Both the position numbers and the translations under genes were made by a program. This document shows positions 43,990 to 56,299 of a stretch of 64,000 bases of DNA, in pieces (the first letter of the stretch is position 1; each line of letters begins with the position of its first letter). A model generated the notes under the pieces. The model was given only the letters and a program-made list of their open reading frames with translations, made no database searches and had not been told where the DNA came from. Source of the DNA: Lepturacanthus savala (Eukaryota > Chordata > Actinopteri > Scombriformes > Trichiuridae); the NCBI GenBank assembly GCA_030544235.1, contig CM060477.1, forward strand, positions 7,044,434 to 7,108,433, written 5' to 3'.

Positions 43990-46900
43990 TCAATTATTAT
44001 ATAGACATTTGAATCTGGAAAACTTACATATTGGGCCTTTTAAAGAGGAAATACATTTGTAAGGATTTACAAGGAGCTTCACGAGGGTTTGACGTTTGTC
44101 AATGGGAAACCGTGTTTGATTGATAACTCAGACATTATTATTTTTGTGGATGTGTCTTCCATAAAAGACAAATTATAGTTTAAAAAAAAAATGTTCATTG
44201 TTTTTGTGACAGGAAAAAGCAGAACTTGGAATAAAACTATAACTTAGTCAAGATGTATTCTCAAGTCCCGCCTCCGTTTCAGCACGTACGGTCAGGAAAT
44301 TACAGGCTTAAAGAGATTTGGCTCTTCAAGTGTGTATATACTTACTTTTCTCAATGCTTCCTCTGTGTGTATGTACTCCAGGTATGTCGGCATGTGTGCG
44401 CCGATGTGTGGCGACCAATCTGACGAATCTAGATTATCTAGTTTATAGCTGTGTCTGAAAGGCGTAAATCCCGTCTGTGTTTTTGTTTGGGGTTAAACAC
44501 CTTGTATGATATTCTCATATGCATCAAAAAAAGACTGAATTCATGCCCCTTTAATTACTCTTCCTCCCCTACAGTTTCTCGAATTGCATCTAATTACCTC
44601 GCGTCGCTCTCTTTCACAGTTTCTGTGTAATCTGGATGGAGTCTGAGCTCCGTTAGAGACTCTTCATATGGTTTTGATTTGAAAGGCATACGCATCAGGC
44701 TTCATCATCAGTAGCTCGCTAGATGTGGCATCAGGTCCCAGTTTAATTTGAGCTGCACTCCGCGCAGATGCATTCATACATGGACACACATACACACACT
44801 GTGTCTTGTCCTCATTTGGCCTCTTTGTAAGGGGAAGCCCTCCCCCCGCTGTGGGGCCAGAAGTTGCATGGCCCACATGCAGAAAGTACCTCACTATGAG
44901 ACTTGATGATGGAACACAAATGTTTGTGTTATTCTGTTATGCTTCTCTTTCTTTCATTGGTTCGTTATTTCTTTTCTTTCCTGCTTGATTTCTTTCTCTT
45001 CATACTTGTTTGTTTTTCCTTCCCCCCCTTTTTTTTTTTTTAGCCAAAACCTCCTGTTTCAGCCGTTCGACGGTTTCTATTTATTCTCTCTCTCTTCTAT
45101 TCTTTCTCTTGCAAATATGTTTAGACTTTTTGTTTTATTCGCAAACACAGCAGCTTTCAGGAGAAGACATAGAACTGACCTTCGCTGCAGTCTTAACCAT
45201 TTTCATTCATCATCAGCTTTCAGAGGCAGTTTCTCTTCTGTTTTTCTACTGAGGAGACCACAACATGCTGTTTATAGATGCACTAAAAAAATACTCATAA
45301 TACTGTGCAAGGTCAGACAGGAACAAAAAGATAGACAACAAACACAGAAACTGAAAGACAGTAAACAAACAGAATGCCGGTTCAAGTGTTTACACGCGTT
45401 TATTGAAAATGGGCTTAAAGTTCAAGTAGCTTTGCAAATATTTTTAGATACAATTTTACAAAAGATTAAATATAAGACAACAATTTCCTGGTAAGGATAT
45501 TGTAGAAAAATAAATAGTAATGATTATCATTCCAGAACCACCAAACCTATGATTTACAGTAAAATGGTGAATATCATTATTATATCCACTAATGCACTTA
45601 GGGGCAGGATGATTAACTCAATCTGAAGAATGGATTGCTTCAGTAATTCTCTCCTCATGTTATCCTCTCAATTCAAAATCAGTCAAGTCATTTATCATGA
45701 ATAACTGGACAGAGATCAGGATGTACCAAACTCATGTCTCTCAGTGCTTAAATTATAATTTAATATAGAAAGAATCTCAAAAGTCATTTAGGCCACGTTC
45801 CCATGGAATGTGCGCCGATGTGAAATATGACGGCTCTGGTTTAATTGATCTGTCAGTGTTAATTCATCATGGCTTTAAATGAGTTCGGGTTAGTGTGAGT
45901 CGATTCTCTTACACCGGACCAGGTTTGACATGAGGCATAGGGGCCTAACTGGAAATGGAAGATGGATTATGTGCAAAATAGTCAAATATTGATAAAACTA
46001 CTGCACATATTGGGTGTGAGTGTTCATTAAACCTTCTGCATGATTTCTTTTCAGCAATAACTATTTATGTTTCTAATTTATTATACCCCATAAACTATAA
46101 CCATGTGCACAGCTGGTGATCAGAAAAACAGTTTTCACATAGCGTGCTCTAAAACTCTAAACCACTTTTTTTTTTTAAAAATGGCTTTTAATCAAGAATG
46201 GATGGATTCTACTTCCCACGGGCTAGGGCAGACTTGATAAGCAACAGCCTGAGGCAAATAACACCCAAATGTGTGTATGAAATGTACGCAGAAACTCCTA
46301 CAGGTGTTGGGCAATTCAATGCAACATTAAAAAGAGAATCATTTATCACAGTTTTATTACATTAAATTACTTAAAAGAGAACTCCAGGAGCTCATTTATG
46401 TAGTGCATGAATCAGAGCTTTTTCTGATATCCCCAATGGAAAAGAAATCCGAGTCACAGCTGAGAGAAATGACTAACAGTCATAAAACAAGTTCCCATGG
46501 CCAGTTAAATACCAATATGTCTCAGATCAGCAAATCTTTTGAGAGAATACACCTACTCAAATGATCCACGCTGACGCCACAGAAAATTAATGTACAATAT
46601 AATCAGTACAGGTTTTTTAATCCATTAAAAAAGCAAACTATATAATAGCCATTAACCATTAATATTGTGAACCACTCAGTTGATCTACTTTACGCTTGCT
46701 GGGCGAGTGGTTTAGTTGGTGCAGTGTCAAATTTGGTGCAGTTTAGTCGCACAACACGTTTCATATCAATAAATTTTGAATAAACTAGTGATTAGCTGGC
46801 TCATACGCTTCAGGGCCCTGCGATTGCATGCCACAGTGAGTCAGAGATAAGTTTTACACATGGCGTACTCTACAAAGAGAGAGTTGAACGGCAAAAACAT

Positions 46901-47000
46901 GCCTCATGACATTTGAAATATAAAAAAAAAATGTTTGAATAGAAACCTGAGCATCGAGCCACTGAGCCCTGAGTGTTCAGTACGTCCAGCAATAAGGTTA
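43990..47000. other. Gene-free region
   Basis: Nothing supportable. A 169-residue open frame at 44985-45494 (+) is Phe/Ser/Leu-rich from a T-rich tract and has no motif. A tRNA-like phrase near 46697 is discussed under rejected items. Confidence 0.5.
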
Positions 47001-47008
47001 AAACATAA

Positions 47009-47509
47009 TTCTGGAAAAAAATAAAAGACCGCTGTTTTTTTCTGATTTTACTACTTATTGGTATGTGTTTGGGCAAAAGGGACATTTTTGTTTGAGTCTA
47101 TAAACTACTGACAACATTTCCTCTAAATTCCAAATAAAACTATTATCATTTAGAGCATTTATTTGCAGATGGTCAAAATAATCCAGTGTTTTCAGCAAAG
47201 AACAAGATCAAATTCATTTTAAAACAACATAATACTAATGTTTACACTTAAGAAGAGTTCAGAAATCAACATTTGGTGCAATAACCCTTTTAATCCCAGT
47301 TTTCCTGCATCTTGTCATGCTCTCCACAGTCTTTACCATTGTTCTTGGGTGACTTTATTCCACTCCTGGTTCCTCTTTAAGCAGAATGAGGTGTGTATGT
47401 GTTGGAATTCAGCAAACGCTGGAATGGAACGGCTGGAATACATGTAGAGATGCTGATTTCAGAAGTAAAAAAAAAAAATGCAGTGGTCTCTTTTTTTTTC
47501 CTAGAGCTG
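47009..47509. mobile_element. MITE with CAGCTCTGG ends, second copy
   Basis: Diverged left end ATTCTGGAAAAAAATAAAAG and right end CCTAGAGCTG before TA. The interior repeats the 1.9 kb copy: TCAGAAATCAACATTTGGTGC, AATAACCCT, CATGCTCTCCACAGTC and GGCTGGAATACATGTAGAGATG. Confidence 0.8.
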
Positions 47510-48377
47510 TATTTAAGATGTCACACTTGAATGTGCATTACCAACACACAAGCAATTCAATTGAGTGAAGCGACCAAAGTTTTCACTGCACATTTCAGTG
47601 TAAAAAGCAGTCACTCTGTGACCAATGAGGTCATCCACAGGTTGTAAGATCGGCTGCAGATAGCACCAGGAAAAAGGGATTGTATAGTCCGGTATAATAT
47701 TTTCATAACCTGTAGTACAGCCTGTCAGTCACCGATGTGTGCAAACCACAGACATAATACAGAAGGAGATAGCAGGGCTGTGTGTGTTGGAGGCTGGACT
47801 GGTGCTGGTCTTGCATTTTTCTCGACTTCTTTTCTTCTCTTCTTCTCCAATGAAACATGAGTCTTGGTTTTAAGCTGCAGGCTGTGTTAATAAGGAATGA
47901 CATTCTTTGTTCTGGCTTTTTTCCAGACCTGTATGTAGCCGGTGCAGTGATCCCCAAAAAACTGGGACAATTTGTGGTAAAATAACTAGCCGGTGCCAAT
48001 TTGCCAAACGAGAATATAAGAAAGATTGATTTTCAAGTGAAATAGTGACATAAAATTCAATCATCTGTAACTGAACTGAGTTATCTAACTCTAATAGCTA
48101 TTTTTGTATAGAAATACACACATATTTCAATCTTTCCAGCAGGATTATATGAAAATCGGTTATTATTATACTGTGCTACGCATTGAGAAACCCAATTTGT
48201 ATTGCATGGGCATGGAGTGGGAACTCTAAAGTATCAGTTTATCCTGAGAAAGACGACCTGATATGACCTTTTGTTGATACATCTGTGTAAATTACAAATT
48301 GCTCTAAATGACAGTGGTGTTATATTATTACTGGAAAAAGTGGCCTTCTGTTATTTTTACATTTGTGTGGAGCATGC

Positions 48378-48434
48378 TGCCTTTGCATGGTAGAGGCTTT
48401 GACTCTTTGTCAAAGCCTCTAGCATGCAAAGGCA
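48378..48434. repeat. Near-perfect inverted repeat (hairpin), 26-bp arms
   Basis: Left arm 48378-48403 starts TGCCTTTGCATGGTAGAGGC; right arm 48409-48434 ends TAGCATGCAAAGGCA. One mismatch in 26 pairs, with a 5-base loop TCTTT. No sign of transposase or flanking duplication. Confidence 0.9.
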
Positions 48435-48717
48435 GACATTATCTAAAGGAGTTAATCTGACTATTTTAATATTTTGTTCATGGTGTTTTAGTTTGCGTCC
48501 TATTACCACCTGGTTGAAACCGGACGCTGATGTCATGACTCCCCATTGAGGAAAAAATAACTTGGAAAAAAAAATGTATTTACTATGATATACCTCATAA
48601 AGTTGAGTTGCCCAAAGTAAGAGTTTCCTTTCCTACTACAGTAAACCATTGTTTTCTATTGTTTTTTTTTTTAAACACTCCCTAATTCACACTAAGGCCT
48701 AAGTTGCAAACCTCAAT

Positions 48718-48748
<31 letters not shown>

Positions 48749-48768
48749 ACGCGCGCGTGTGTGTGTGT
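48718..48768. repeat. Alternating (TG)n(CG)n purine-pyrimidine tract
   Basis: TG repeats, then GTGC units, then a CGCGCG core, then TG repeats again, with strict alternation over about 50 bp. Confidence 0.9.
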
Positions 48769-51700
48769 GAAAATGCATTCAGTTATAATGCAGTAAATAT
48801 ACTGTAATATAATTTATTGGAAACCGATACAAGCTCTGAAAAGCGAGCAGTCACAATTCAGAACCTTGTTAGACAAAGAGGTGGAGTGTGTGTCCTTGGG
48901 GAAACAGAACAGGCTGATTTAGATTTGTGAGCTGAGATGTTTATGAAATGACACACACTGAATAATATTCATCATCTAAGCAGCTCATTATTTAAGCGAA
49001 CAATAGAAATCAATTTTCCAAAAGTTTCACAGAACCACAATGTGTAAAAGACGATTTCAGTCACTGTAAAAACCCTTTTGTTCCTTATGGTTTTAGCACA
49101 GTAACAATTGTATTTAAGCCATTGTGTAAATGGGAATCCTGCATGTTTTGTGCTGCATTTGATGCAATGAATGGAGTTGCTAATTGGTTTATTTCAGGAA
49201 TTTCTTTGAATTAATTAAGCTGCCGTAACATTTGGTAAAACCATGTCTAAAGGATTATTGATTAAGTACTCTGAGAATTCTGGAAGACATAGGCTACATT
49301 AGCCGTCAGTATGGGTCATTAGAGGGTTGGCATTGTGAAATAAACATGATTTTTGCTTAAGGATATAGGAGGTTTAAAACTTCACAGAGATTCGGACGAC
49401 ATAAAAATGCCCCTTCGCCATAAAAACTCCAGGGACAGAGCGAGGAAGACGCTCAACCACATGCCCACAGACGCACATGCACCCCATCCAGACGCCTCCT
49501 TGGGAATGAATCATCCGGCGTCTGATGTGGTTAACGGCGACCAGTGTTTCTCTGTTTGCTCAGATTCCACCCTCACAGCACATGGGACTCCCATCGGCTG
49601 GGAAGCTGCGTTGAGTGGAGTCATCACCCAGTTTTTACTTCATTCCCACGATTTTTTCCCTCCGGTTGGTGATTAGATAAAAGACGCCATCTTTCTCCAC
49701 TGAAACAATACGGTTGGATCGCTATATGTGATTATAGGATGCATTTCTTGCATATATATATACACCATAAGTCATTGTATGAATGTTTTATATCGCTGTA
49801 GGACTTAGGACACATTCTCTAAGTTGAAGCACAGCTGGTAAGGATTATAGTGGAGTCACAGGTCACAGGTTTGATAGGCACGATGCCAGGATGTTTGGAC
49901 AGGTTGACAGTTTGCAAACATTAGTGCATTTCTTCGTGAGATACCCGATAGTTGATCGCAACCAGATGTTATGAACTGAAATATATACAACGCCCACTTT
50001 GCCACCACACTGTTGACCTCCTGTTTGCATATCGGGATGAAACACGGACCGAAGGAGGTCCACGAATCATCTTCGAAAACGCATAATTACAATCGAGAGA
50101 AAAAAAAAAACAGGTGGTTTGGCTTTGCAGATATAGTTCATACTCCTCCTCCTGACTTTCTATATCCGTGTCATCCCTGCCATTAAAAACATAACTCACG
50201 GTATATTCTGTTCACAGCTGTCGCAGAGGTTTGCATTAAAGTTCATCGACACCGCGCTGTCTGTTTAAGCAGAAGCTGCAGCAATGAGAAGACGAGCTCA
50301 GCTTAGCATGGACCTGGACATAACATACTCACACATAAACCTACAAGATGCAGTACAACATGGTGCTGGTTGATGGATTCGTTCATGTTTGGACTGTGCC
50401 AGCTGTTGCTTCCTGTAACGAGTCCTTGTACTAAGCTAAGCTCATATTTAACAGGGAGCTATGGGAGCAGCATCAATCTTCTTGGGAAGTTTAAATTATT
50501 CCTTTATGAACATATATTTATTCATGCGGTGTTGTGTGTGCATTTATAGTTTGTCTAATATTGGTGAGTGCTGGGTGGTTGTTGTTTTATTGTCTGTGAC
50601 ACAGTGTGAAAACATTTTTTCCCTATGGGACAATAACGGCTGTGTATTTAATATTTGAATTAAAGTAGATATTTTGACAGGAAAATTTCCACAGGTGATG
50701 CACTACACCAGTGACCCCCGGGCCATTTGGTGGGTCATTTGGTACCAGGCCGCACAGAAAGAAAAAATAATTTCCATTTTATTTTATTTTTTTCGAAAAT
50801 GATGTTTTATTTTGAAAAGTGACCGGATTTTCTCTGTTATATCTGTCTCACATGACGCACGTCAAGGCCGCGACACCACATGCTCGTCTCGTTGCAGCAA
50901 AACAAGCTCAGGGCTCCCACTGATTCAGTGCTGCTGTGATTAGATTCTTTCTATTCTTTGAAAAATCCATTAAATAAATCCAATAGTTAATAGTGGTTAT
51001 CAGCATAGTTTTGTATGAGTTGCTAGATATCTTTCAGTAAAGAAGTTTCAGTGCACGACATTCAGAAACGTCACAGAAACTTAATCAATGCTATAACTGT
51101 AAAGAAAAACACATTTCTTGCCTGTGAATTCTGACACCAACCGTTACAGCTGTGATGTTGCTGGTTGAACACGAGCCGTTTAGAAATGGTTCTGGGTGTG
51201 ATGTCACAACAGGAGTTGATGTTAGCAGCGCTACATGGATCCATGTAGTCGCCGCCTCTAACCAGAGTGCATGTGCTTGACGTTTTGTCTTTTATCCTCA
51301 AAATCTTAAATATTTGTGCGCAAGGCGCCTGTGTTATTTTCTAGAGTATTCATCAAAGCAAGCAATGAAGCTAAAACCTCTGGCAGGCCATGAATACTGT
51401 TACGTTGACAGACGACAGCACGAACAGTCAAAACCTTCCATGCGGAGGTATGTAAAAGCTGTAATTTGGAAGTGGAGAGGAATCAGTCATTTTTATGGCT
51501 CTTCACACGAGCTACACCAACTATCATAGCGTTATTTATGATTGTCAGTGTAGCGTATGTAGGAGGAGTTGGGATGTTTTTCTCTGGGATGATCTGTAAA
51601 AATGAAATTTGGACGTGCTCATACAGAAAGAATGGGAATCGCTGCATTATAGGGAAAAGAATGAGAGAAAGAATCAGAGGAAGGAAGTTACCAAGTAACC

Positions 51701-51939
51701 AAGGCTTAAATACAGTACTATGGCTTAGCAAGGAAACACAGCAGGAAGGAAATGCTCACTAGAATGTCTGTATCTCTGGAAAAAATCTATGTGATTTGAT
51801 GAACAATATTTATTTACCATGGTATTTATTATGGGCACCCTTGAAATATTTGCAAGATCTGTACAATATCTTCAGAAATAAATGGAAACGGACCAAGTTT
51901 GTATCAGATTATTAAGCACTTTTCAACTTGTATGTGGGT

Positions 51940-52440
51940 TTTTCCATTGGAAAAAAACATAAAATATGATGTAGACACTTATAAACGCACCAAAACTGGC
52001 TCCAAACGATTCTTGAAGCCATCTTTAAGCTTCTTGCACCTGTCAGCTGGTAGATTCTCCAACTCTTCCTATGAAATTCGTGCAAATGAATGTCTGCAGG
52101 GTCCATTTTCCCAAGGGCACATTGAGATCGGGACTCATTACTGGCCAGTTTAAACATTTTTTTCCACTTTCAACCATTCTTGAGTGCTTTTGAATGTGTG
52201 CTTTGGGACAGTGCTAGAGAATACACGGTCTACGACCCAATTTTTTTTTTTTTTTTTTACACTGGGTACCACATTTCGCTCTGAAATTCCTTGGTAATCC
52301 TCTGATTTCATGATTCCTTCAATATGGTCACGGCCTCCATTTCTTTGGATTGTGGTGGGGTCGGCTATGTGTGGATTTAATAGAATGGGGAGTCGATGGG
52401 GTGGTAGAACAGGACCTTTAAAATGGACGAAACTATGCCG
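51940..52440 (-). pseudogene. Decayed Tc1-family transposase
   Basis: Minus-strand pieces in different frames match Tc1 transposases: ADPTTIQRNGGRDHIEGIMK, ERNVVPSV, then PKHTFKSTQEWLK (after the second catalytic region), MSPDLN, and EELENLPADRCKKLKDGF near the C-terminus. Stops and frame changes separate them, and the second catalytic Asp motif is altered (SSTVPKH in place of QQDNDPKH). Long dead. Confidence 0.8.
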
Positions 52441-54368
52441 CATTAGACAAAGGTATTTATATCATTTGGCATCTAGCCTCACCATTGTTCTTTGACCAGA
52501 TAGCCATGACTTGCCTCTCAATATTGTCTTGGAATATCCAGGGCCTAAATATTTCTCAAAAATGCTCGAGCTCTATGGATTTAGTGCTGAGGACAAAGAT
52601 AGATGGATATGGTGTTTTTTGGTGTGCATATTACAGATAAATCATATCTGGCTTCCTTCTAAAATACAAAAAGGACAAAAGAATTATAGTTTCCAAATAC
52701 TGCTTTCAATTTACAGACTTAGGACCTGGGAAGGACTTTGAGGATAGAGTTCATTATATAAAAAGGCAATAGATTTGCATTTATGTCAGTGTGTGCACCA
52801 AACTATTACCATATACTATAGATTTCCATTAATATTTACCTAATGTAATGCTTGAATCTAGTCTTAATATTGGAGGTAATCTTGTTTAGCACTAAGGAAA
52901 TATCTGACCATAGGACAATCACGGGCACAGTTTAAATCTCCTTGGGTCCCAAACAGGTGGCCCGATGGCGTTTTAACCCCACCCTGCTAAGATTGAGTAA
53001 TTTTTAAGGGAGATGAGGGAAAACTGACAAATGAATTTATAGCCATTAAAAAAAAACATCTGCGAAGGATCATAGTGTTCTTTTGGATGTGGTAAAGAGT
53101 TTTATCACAGACCAAACAATTGTGTTTTCTTCCAATCTACATAAATCCAAAACTGAAACATATCTATGAGTTAGACAAAAGAAATCCAGCATTCCATGGC
53201 TTTGAATCTTACCCTTGGTCTAGTTCTTAAAAGCAAATTATTGAACAAAAACATAGCCAATAACTTAAATTCAGAGCAGATTTCCTCGATCGTGTTATTA
53301 AGCAAAAAGAAGGGAAGTCACCGGGTCTGGATGGTGTACTGTATGAGCTTTACTTGTTTTTTTAGCCACTTTTATTCTTGACATTTTCATTATTCTATTA
53401 AAACAGGATCTTATTTCAATAACAAAAACTTGGCTTTTATCTCTTTCTTCTAAAATAGGTCAAGAGCTCAATTGTCTGTTCGTGTTTCTATGGTTTATGA
53501 AGCTCTACACCAAATGACTATCAGTTAGTCATTTTGATTAGAAACATTTAAGATCTCTGTGGTACATGAGGTCCAGTCAGGATTTTCAAAGCCTACAACA
53601 ATATACATCACCTTCTATGAAAATCTATTCTGTCTCTACATGCACAGAAGGAATCCGACCACCATGAGAGAGGCACTTTTTGTTGGAAATCATTTAGCAG
53701 TGGTTCTAATTATTGTTGCCAACCCAGCAACTATGGTGTTGACAGGAGAGAATTTCTCCAAATTCCAAAGTTCCAAATTATTCCCAGTCATACATAGCTC
53801 TCGCCAAGGCTGTCCTCTCTCACCTCCGTTATTTGTTCGATCCTTTGAGTCTGTGGCCCAGGTCGGTCGGAAATTGATTAATCACGATCCCACTATTGTT
53901 CACCACAAATCTGTTTCTGCATGTTATATAATGTTATTTCTTCAGAATATCTCAGTCTCCTCTCTACTACTTATCTTTAAATATATACCCATTTGATTCA
54001 TGCAGTGTATCAGAACCTTTCCAGTGAGCTAAGTTGCACAACTGGCAGCCACTTGACTTCCTGTGCCTTTATGAAAATAACGATTTGATCATTTACTTTC
54101 GCAGTTTAAGAAATCATTTTTAGTTAATATTTTACAATGATGAGATGAATTTTTTTTTTTTTATCCAGTGTTGTCAAAGGCTGCTTATAGTTTTTCTACG
54201 AATTGTAACATGGTCCTACCTGCAGCTGGTAAGACAGTAGTTTGTATGTGAGAAAATCATGGAACTGATGTAAAACTTTGAGTCCTCATTAGTTAAATTG
54301 GTCCCAATGTATCTACTATTTGCTGATTTGACTTTGATTTTGATTCCAACTTTTTAAACCAGTGTTAA

Positions 54369-54923
54369 CCCGTTAAACTCCAGGGTCTCCCTGTGGGGGG
54401 ACCCTGAGATTGCTCTACTAGTCATGTATAAATATAGTGAAGCTATACATCAAATTAAACAGGAGAAACTCCACTACAAGCACATATAAGTCATATTTAC
54501 ACACACCAAACACAACTCCAACACCAAGCAAATTAATTAACAAATATGAAAATCGGTATTCGATCATAAAGCCAACCCACTCGCCACATTTTGATGGCTA
54601 GCGCTCTGATACTTCATGTTATACAAACAAATGACTTCTCATATGAAAGCGGAGACTTTGACGAGTCCAACGGTACCATCAGTGTAGCTTAATGACAAAA
54701 ACTCAGTAAACTAGCAGCCAAAAAACACTACAGTAAAAAGTCGCTTGTTTGAAGCGACTAACAAAAAATGTGTTTTTTTGTTGCTGTTTTGGGATGAAAA
54801 TTTTTATTTGAGATCAATAAATGGTCGTTTTGTGTCGACCAATATCTCTGTGTTTATTCCAGAGACATACCCTACTGACTATGGGTATGTCCTAAACCTA
54901 AAAAAGGGCTGGAGTTCAAGGGG
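54369..54923. mobile_element. TTAA-target MITE (piggyBac-like), 555 bp
   Basis: Flanked by TTAA at 54365-54368 and 54924-54927. Ends CCCGTTAAACTCCAGG and, reverse-complemented, CCCCTTGAACTCCAGC: imperfect inverted repeats beginning CCC as in piggyBac. No transposase. Confidence 0.75.
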
Positions 54924-54949
54924 TTAAATGTGATTTGAGAATTGTTGAG

Positions 54950-55345
54950 AAGAGTATTTTTTTTAAAATGCACACATACGGCCATATCATCACTATACAT
55001 CAAGTTACAGTAGGTGGACAAACCATGAATAGGTCATTAATATATAAACTAAATAACAGTGGCCCCAAAGTTGAACCTTTGGGTACACCGGTATCATTTT
55101 CAACAATTTGTGAAGTTTTGTGGTCTATCTGAACACATTCAAATGTGATAACTGTGAAAATTTGTAATTTTTTTTGCAAATTATGATACTGCCAGAAGGA
55201 TAATGATGGATCTGTAGTTACTAATGACCATGTGCTAAAACACTTCTTTATTACATTGTAGAAATAGGAGAAATTAGTTCCTACATATCGGTTTTGACAA
55301 ATACTGTGTCCATTCCACATGCATACGTTGCCCTTGACCAATTGA
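54950..55345 (-). pseudogene. Non-LTR reverse transcriptase fragment (antisense to the L1-type LINE)
   Basis: The minus strand reads NDTGVPKGSTLGPLLFSLYI then NDLF, the RT block before the catalytic motif. After a frame change it reads MYSDDMAVCVHFKK, a variant of the YADD catalytic box. Resembles CR1/Rex/L2-type retrotransposons. Fragment only. Confidence 0.75.
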
Positions 55346-56299
55346 GAAAGGAAATAATCACATGTTTAATTCAATCTAGAGAATTCCTGGGTCAGAATTT
55401 TTCAGAATCATTATTATTATCATCATTATTATTATCTGAGTTCCCAGTTCATTTCTATAAATTCTACCATATTTCTTCAGTAATAGCAGAAATGAGAAAC
55501 GGTGCTTTTACTTTTCTGAGCTATTTCATAACCTTACTTATCCGTACTTTTATGTACCAGATGTTCATTCCAATTTATTTCTATTTGTGTCTTTTTCATT
55601 GCAACATTACGCTAACTAGATTCCTGTGGGCTGATAGATTAAATCTCTTTTCAGAAAGAGCCTTCTTACAATATTGTGGCATATGTGTTTTCACCATATT
55701 GTCCAAACCAATCCCGTGCTTACCATCTGTCCTCTTACTTAATGACAGCTCTATTCTAGATCTTTCTATCAGAGATACCTCTGGTTGACTGGCCTCACAG
55801 CTGCAAAAAGACTTATAGCCTGCAGATGGAAGCCTCCTCACTCCCGAACTGTGCAAGTGGCTGTTATTATTAAATCTTATTTAACGCAAATGACCTCTTC
55901 AAAATAAAAATACCTTGATAAATCTCATCAGCAAATAGCCATAAAACAGGGTTATAAATCAATTTGCAAGAAATTCAATGGAAAGTTTTAATCATATGCA
56001 GAGTTGAAAACGGAAAGAAATGCAAAGTTTGAATCATATAATAAGAAGAATACTTTTCTGCAACTGCATATTATCAGGGGAAAACTGGTGAGACCGTCCA
56101 GTGAGTGAAGGATGGAAGGATTGTGGGAGGTAGCGAGCGGTGGGGGTCAAGGTTTTGATATGTGGCAGTAGTTTGTTTTCCCGTCTCCGTCTCCCCATCA
56201 TGTTTATTTATTCTTATCTATTTGTTTTCCTCTGTTTGTACTGACCCAGGAGAGAATGACAACTCAGTCTTTTTTTTTCTCCTTTTTTTGTTCTGTATG

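Larger units (their letters stand above)
47520..51940. other. Gene-free region
   Basis: Holds the hairpin at 48378 and the TG/CG tract at 48718. About 50705-50950 begins CCAGTGACCCCCGGGCCATTTG, like a hAT-type repeat, without a clear right end. The 107-residue open frame at 49353-49676 has no motif. Confidence 0.5.
52506..56290 (+). mobile_element. Decayed L1/Tx1-type LINE
   Basis: Endonuclease start MTCLSILSWNIQGLN at 52506. Reverse-transcriptase pieces GKSPGLDGVLYELY (about 53312) and SRQGCPLSPPLF (about 53800). C-terminal block LTAAKRLIACRWKPPHS (about 55793-55845). The pieces lie in different frames with many stops, so it is inactive. It is interrupted by a TTAA MITE (54369-54923) and an antisense reverse-transcriptase fragment (about 54950-55345). 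The right boundary is approximate. Confidence 0.8.

Noticed and set aside
44985..45494. 169-residue open frame
   Set aside because: Derived from a T-rich stretch; no motif, and the second half is Lys/Gln/Thr filler.
46697..46745. tRNA-like phrase GAGTGGTTTAGTTGGTGCAG
   Set aside because: Resembles D-arm/box A sequence, but I could not fold a cloverleaf or find a proper T-arm nearby; at most a tRNA-derived SINE remnant.
49353..49676. 107-residue open frame
   Set aside because: No recognisable domain; length is within chance for this much sequence.
51899..52153. Open frames on both strands as a small gene
   Set aside because: They are pieces of the decayed Tc1 transposase in shifted frames.
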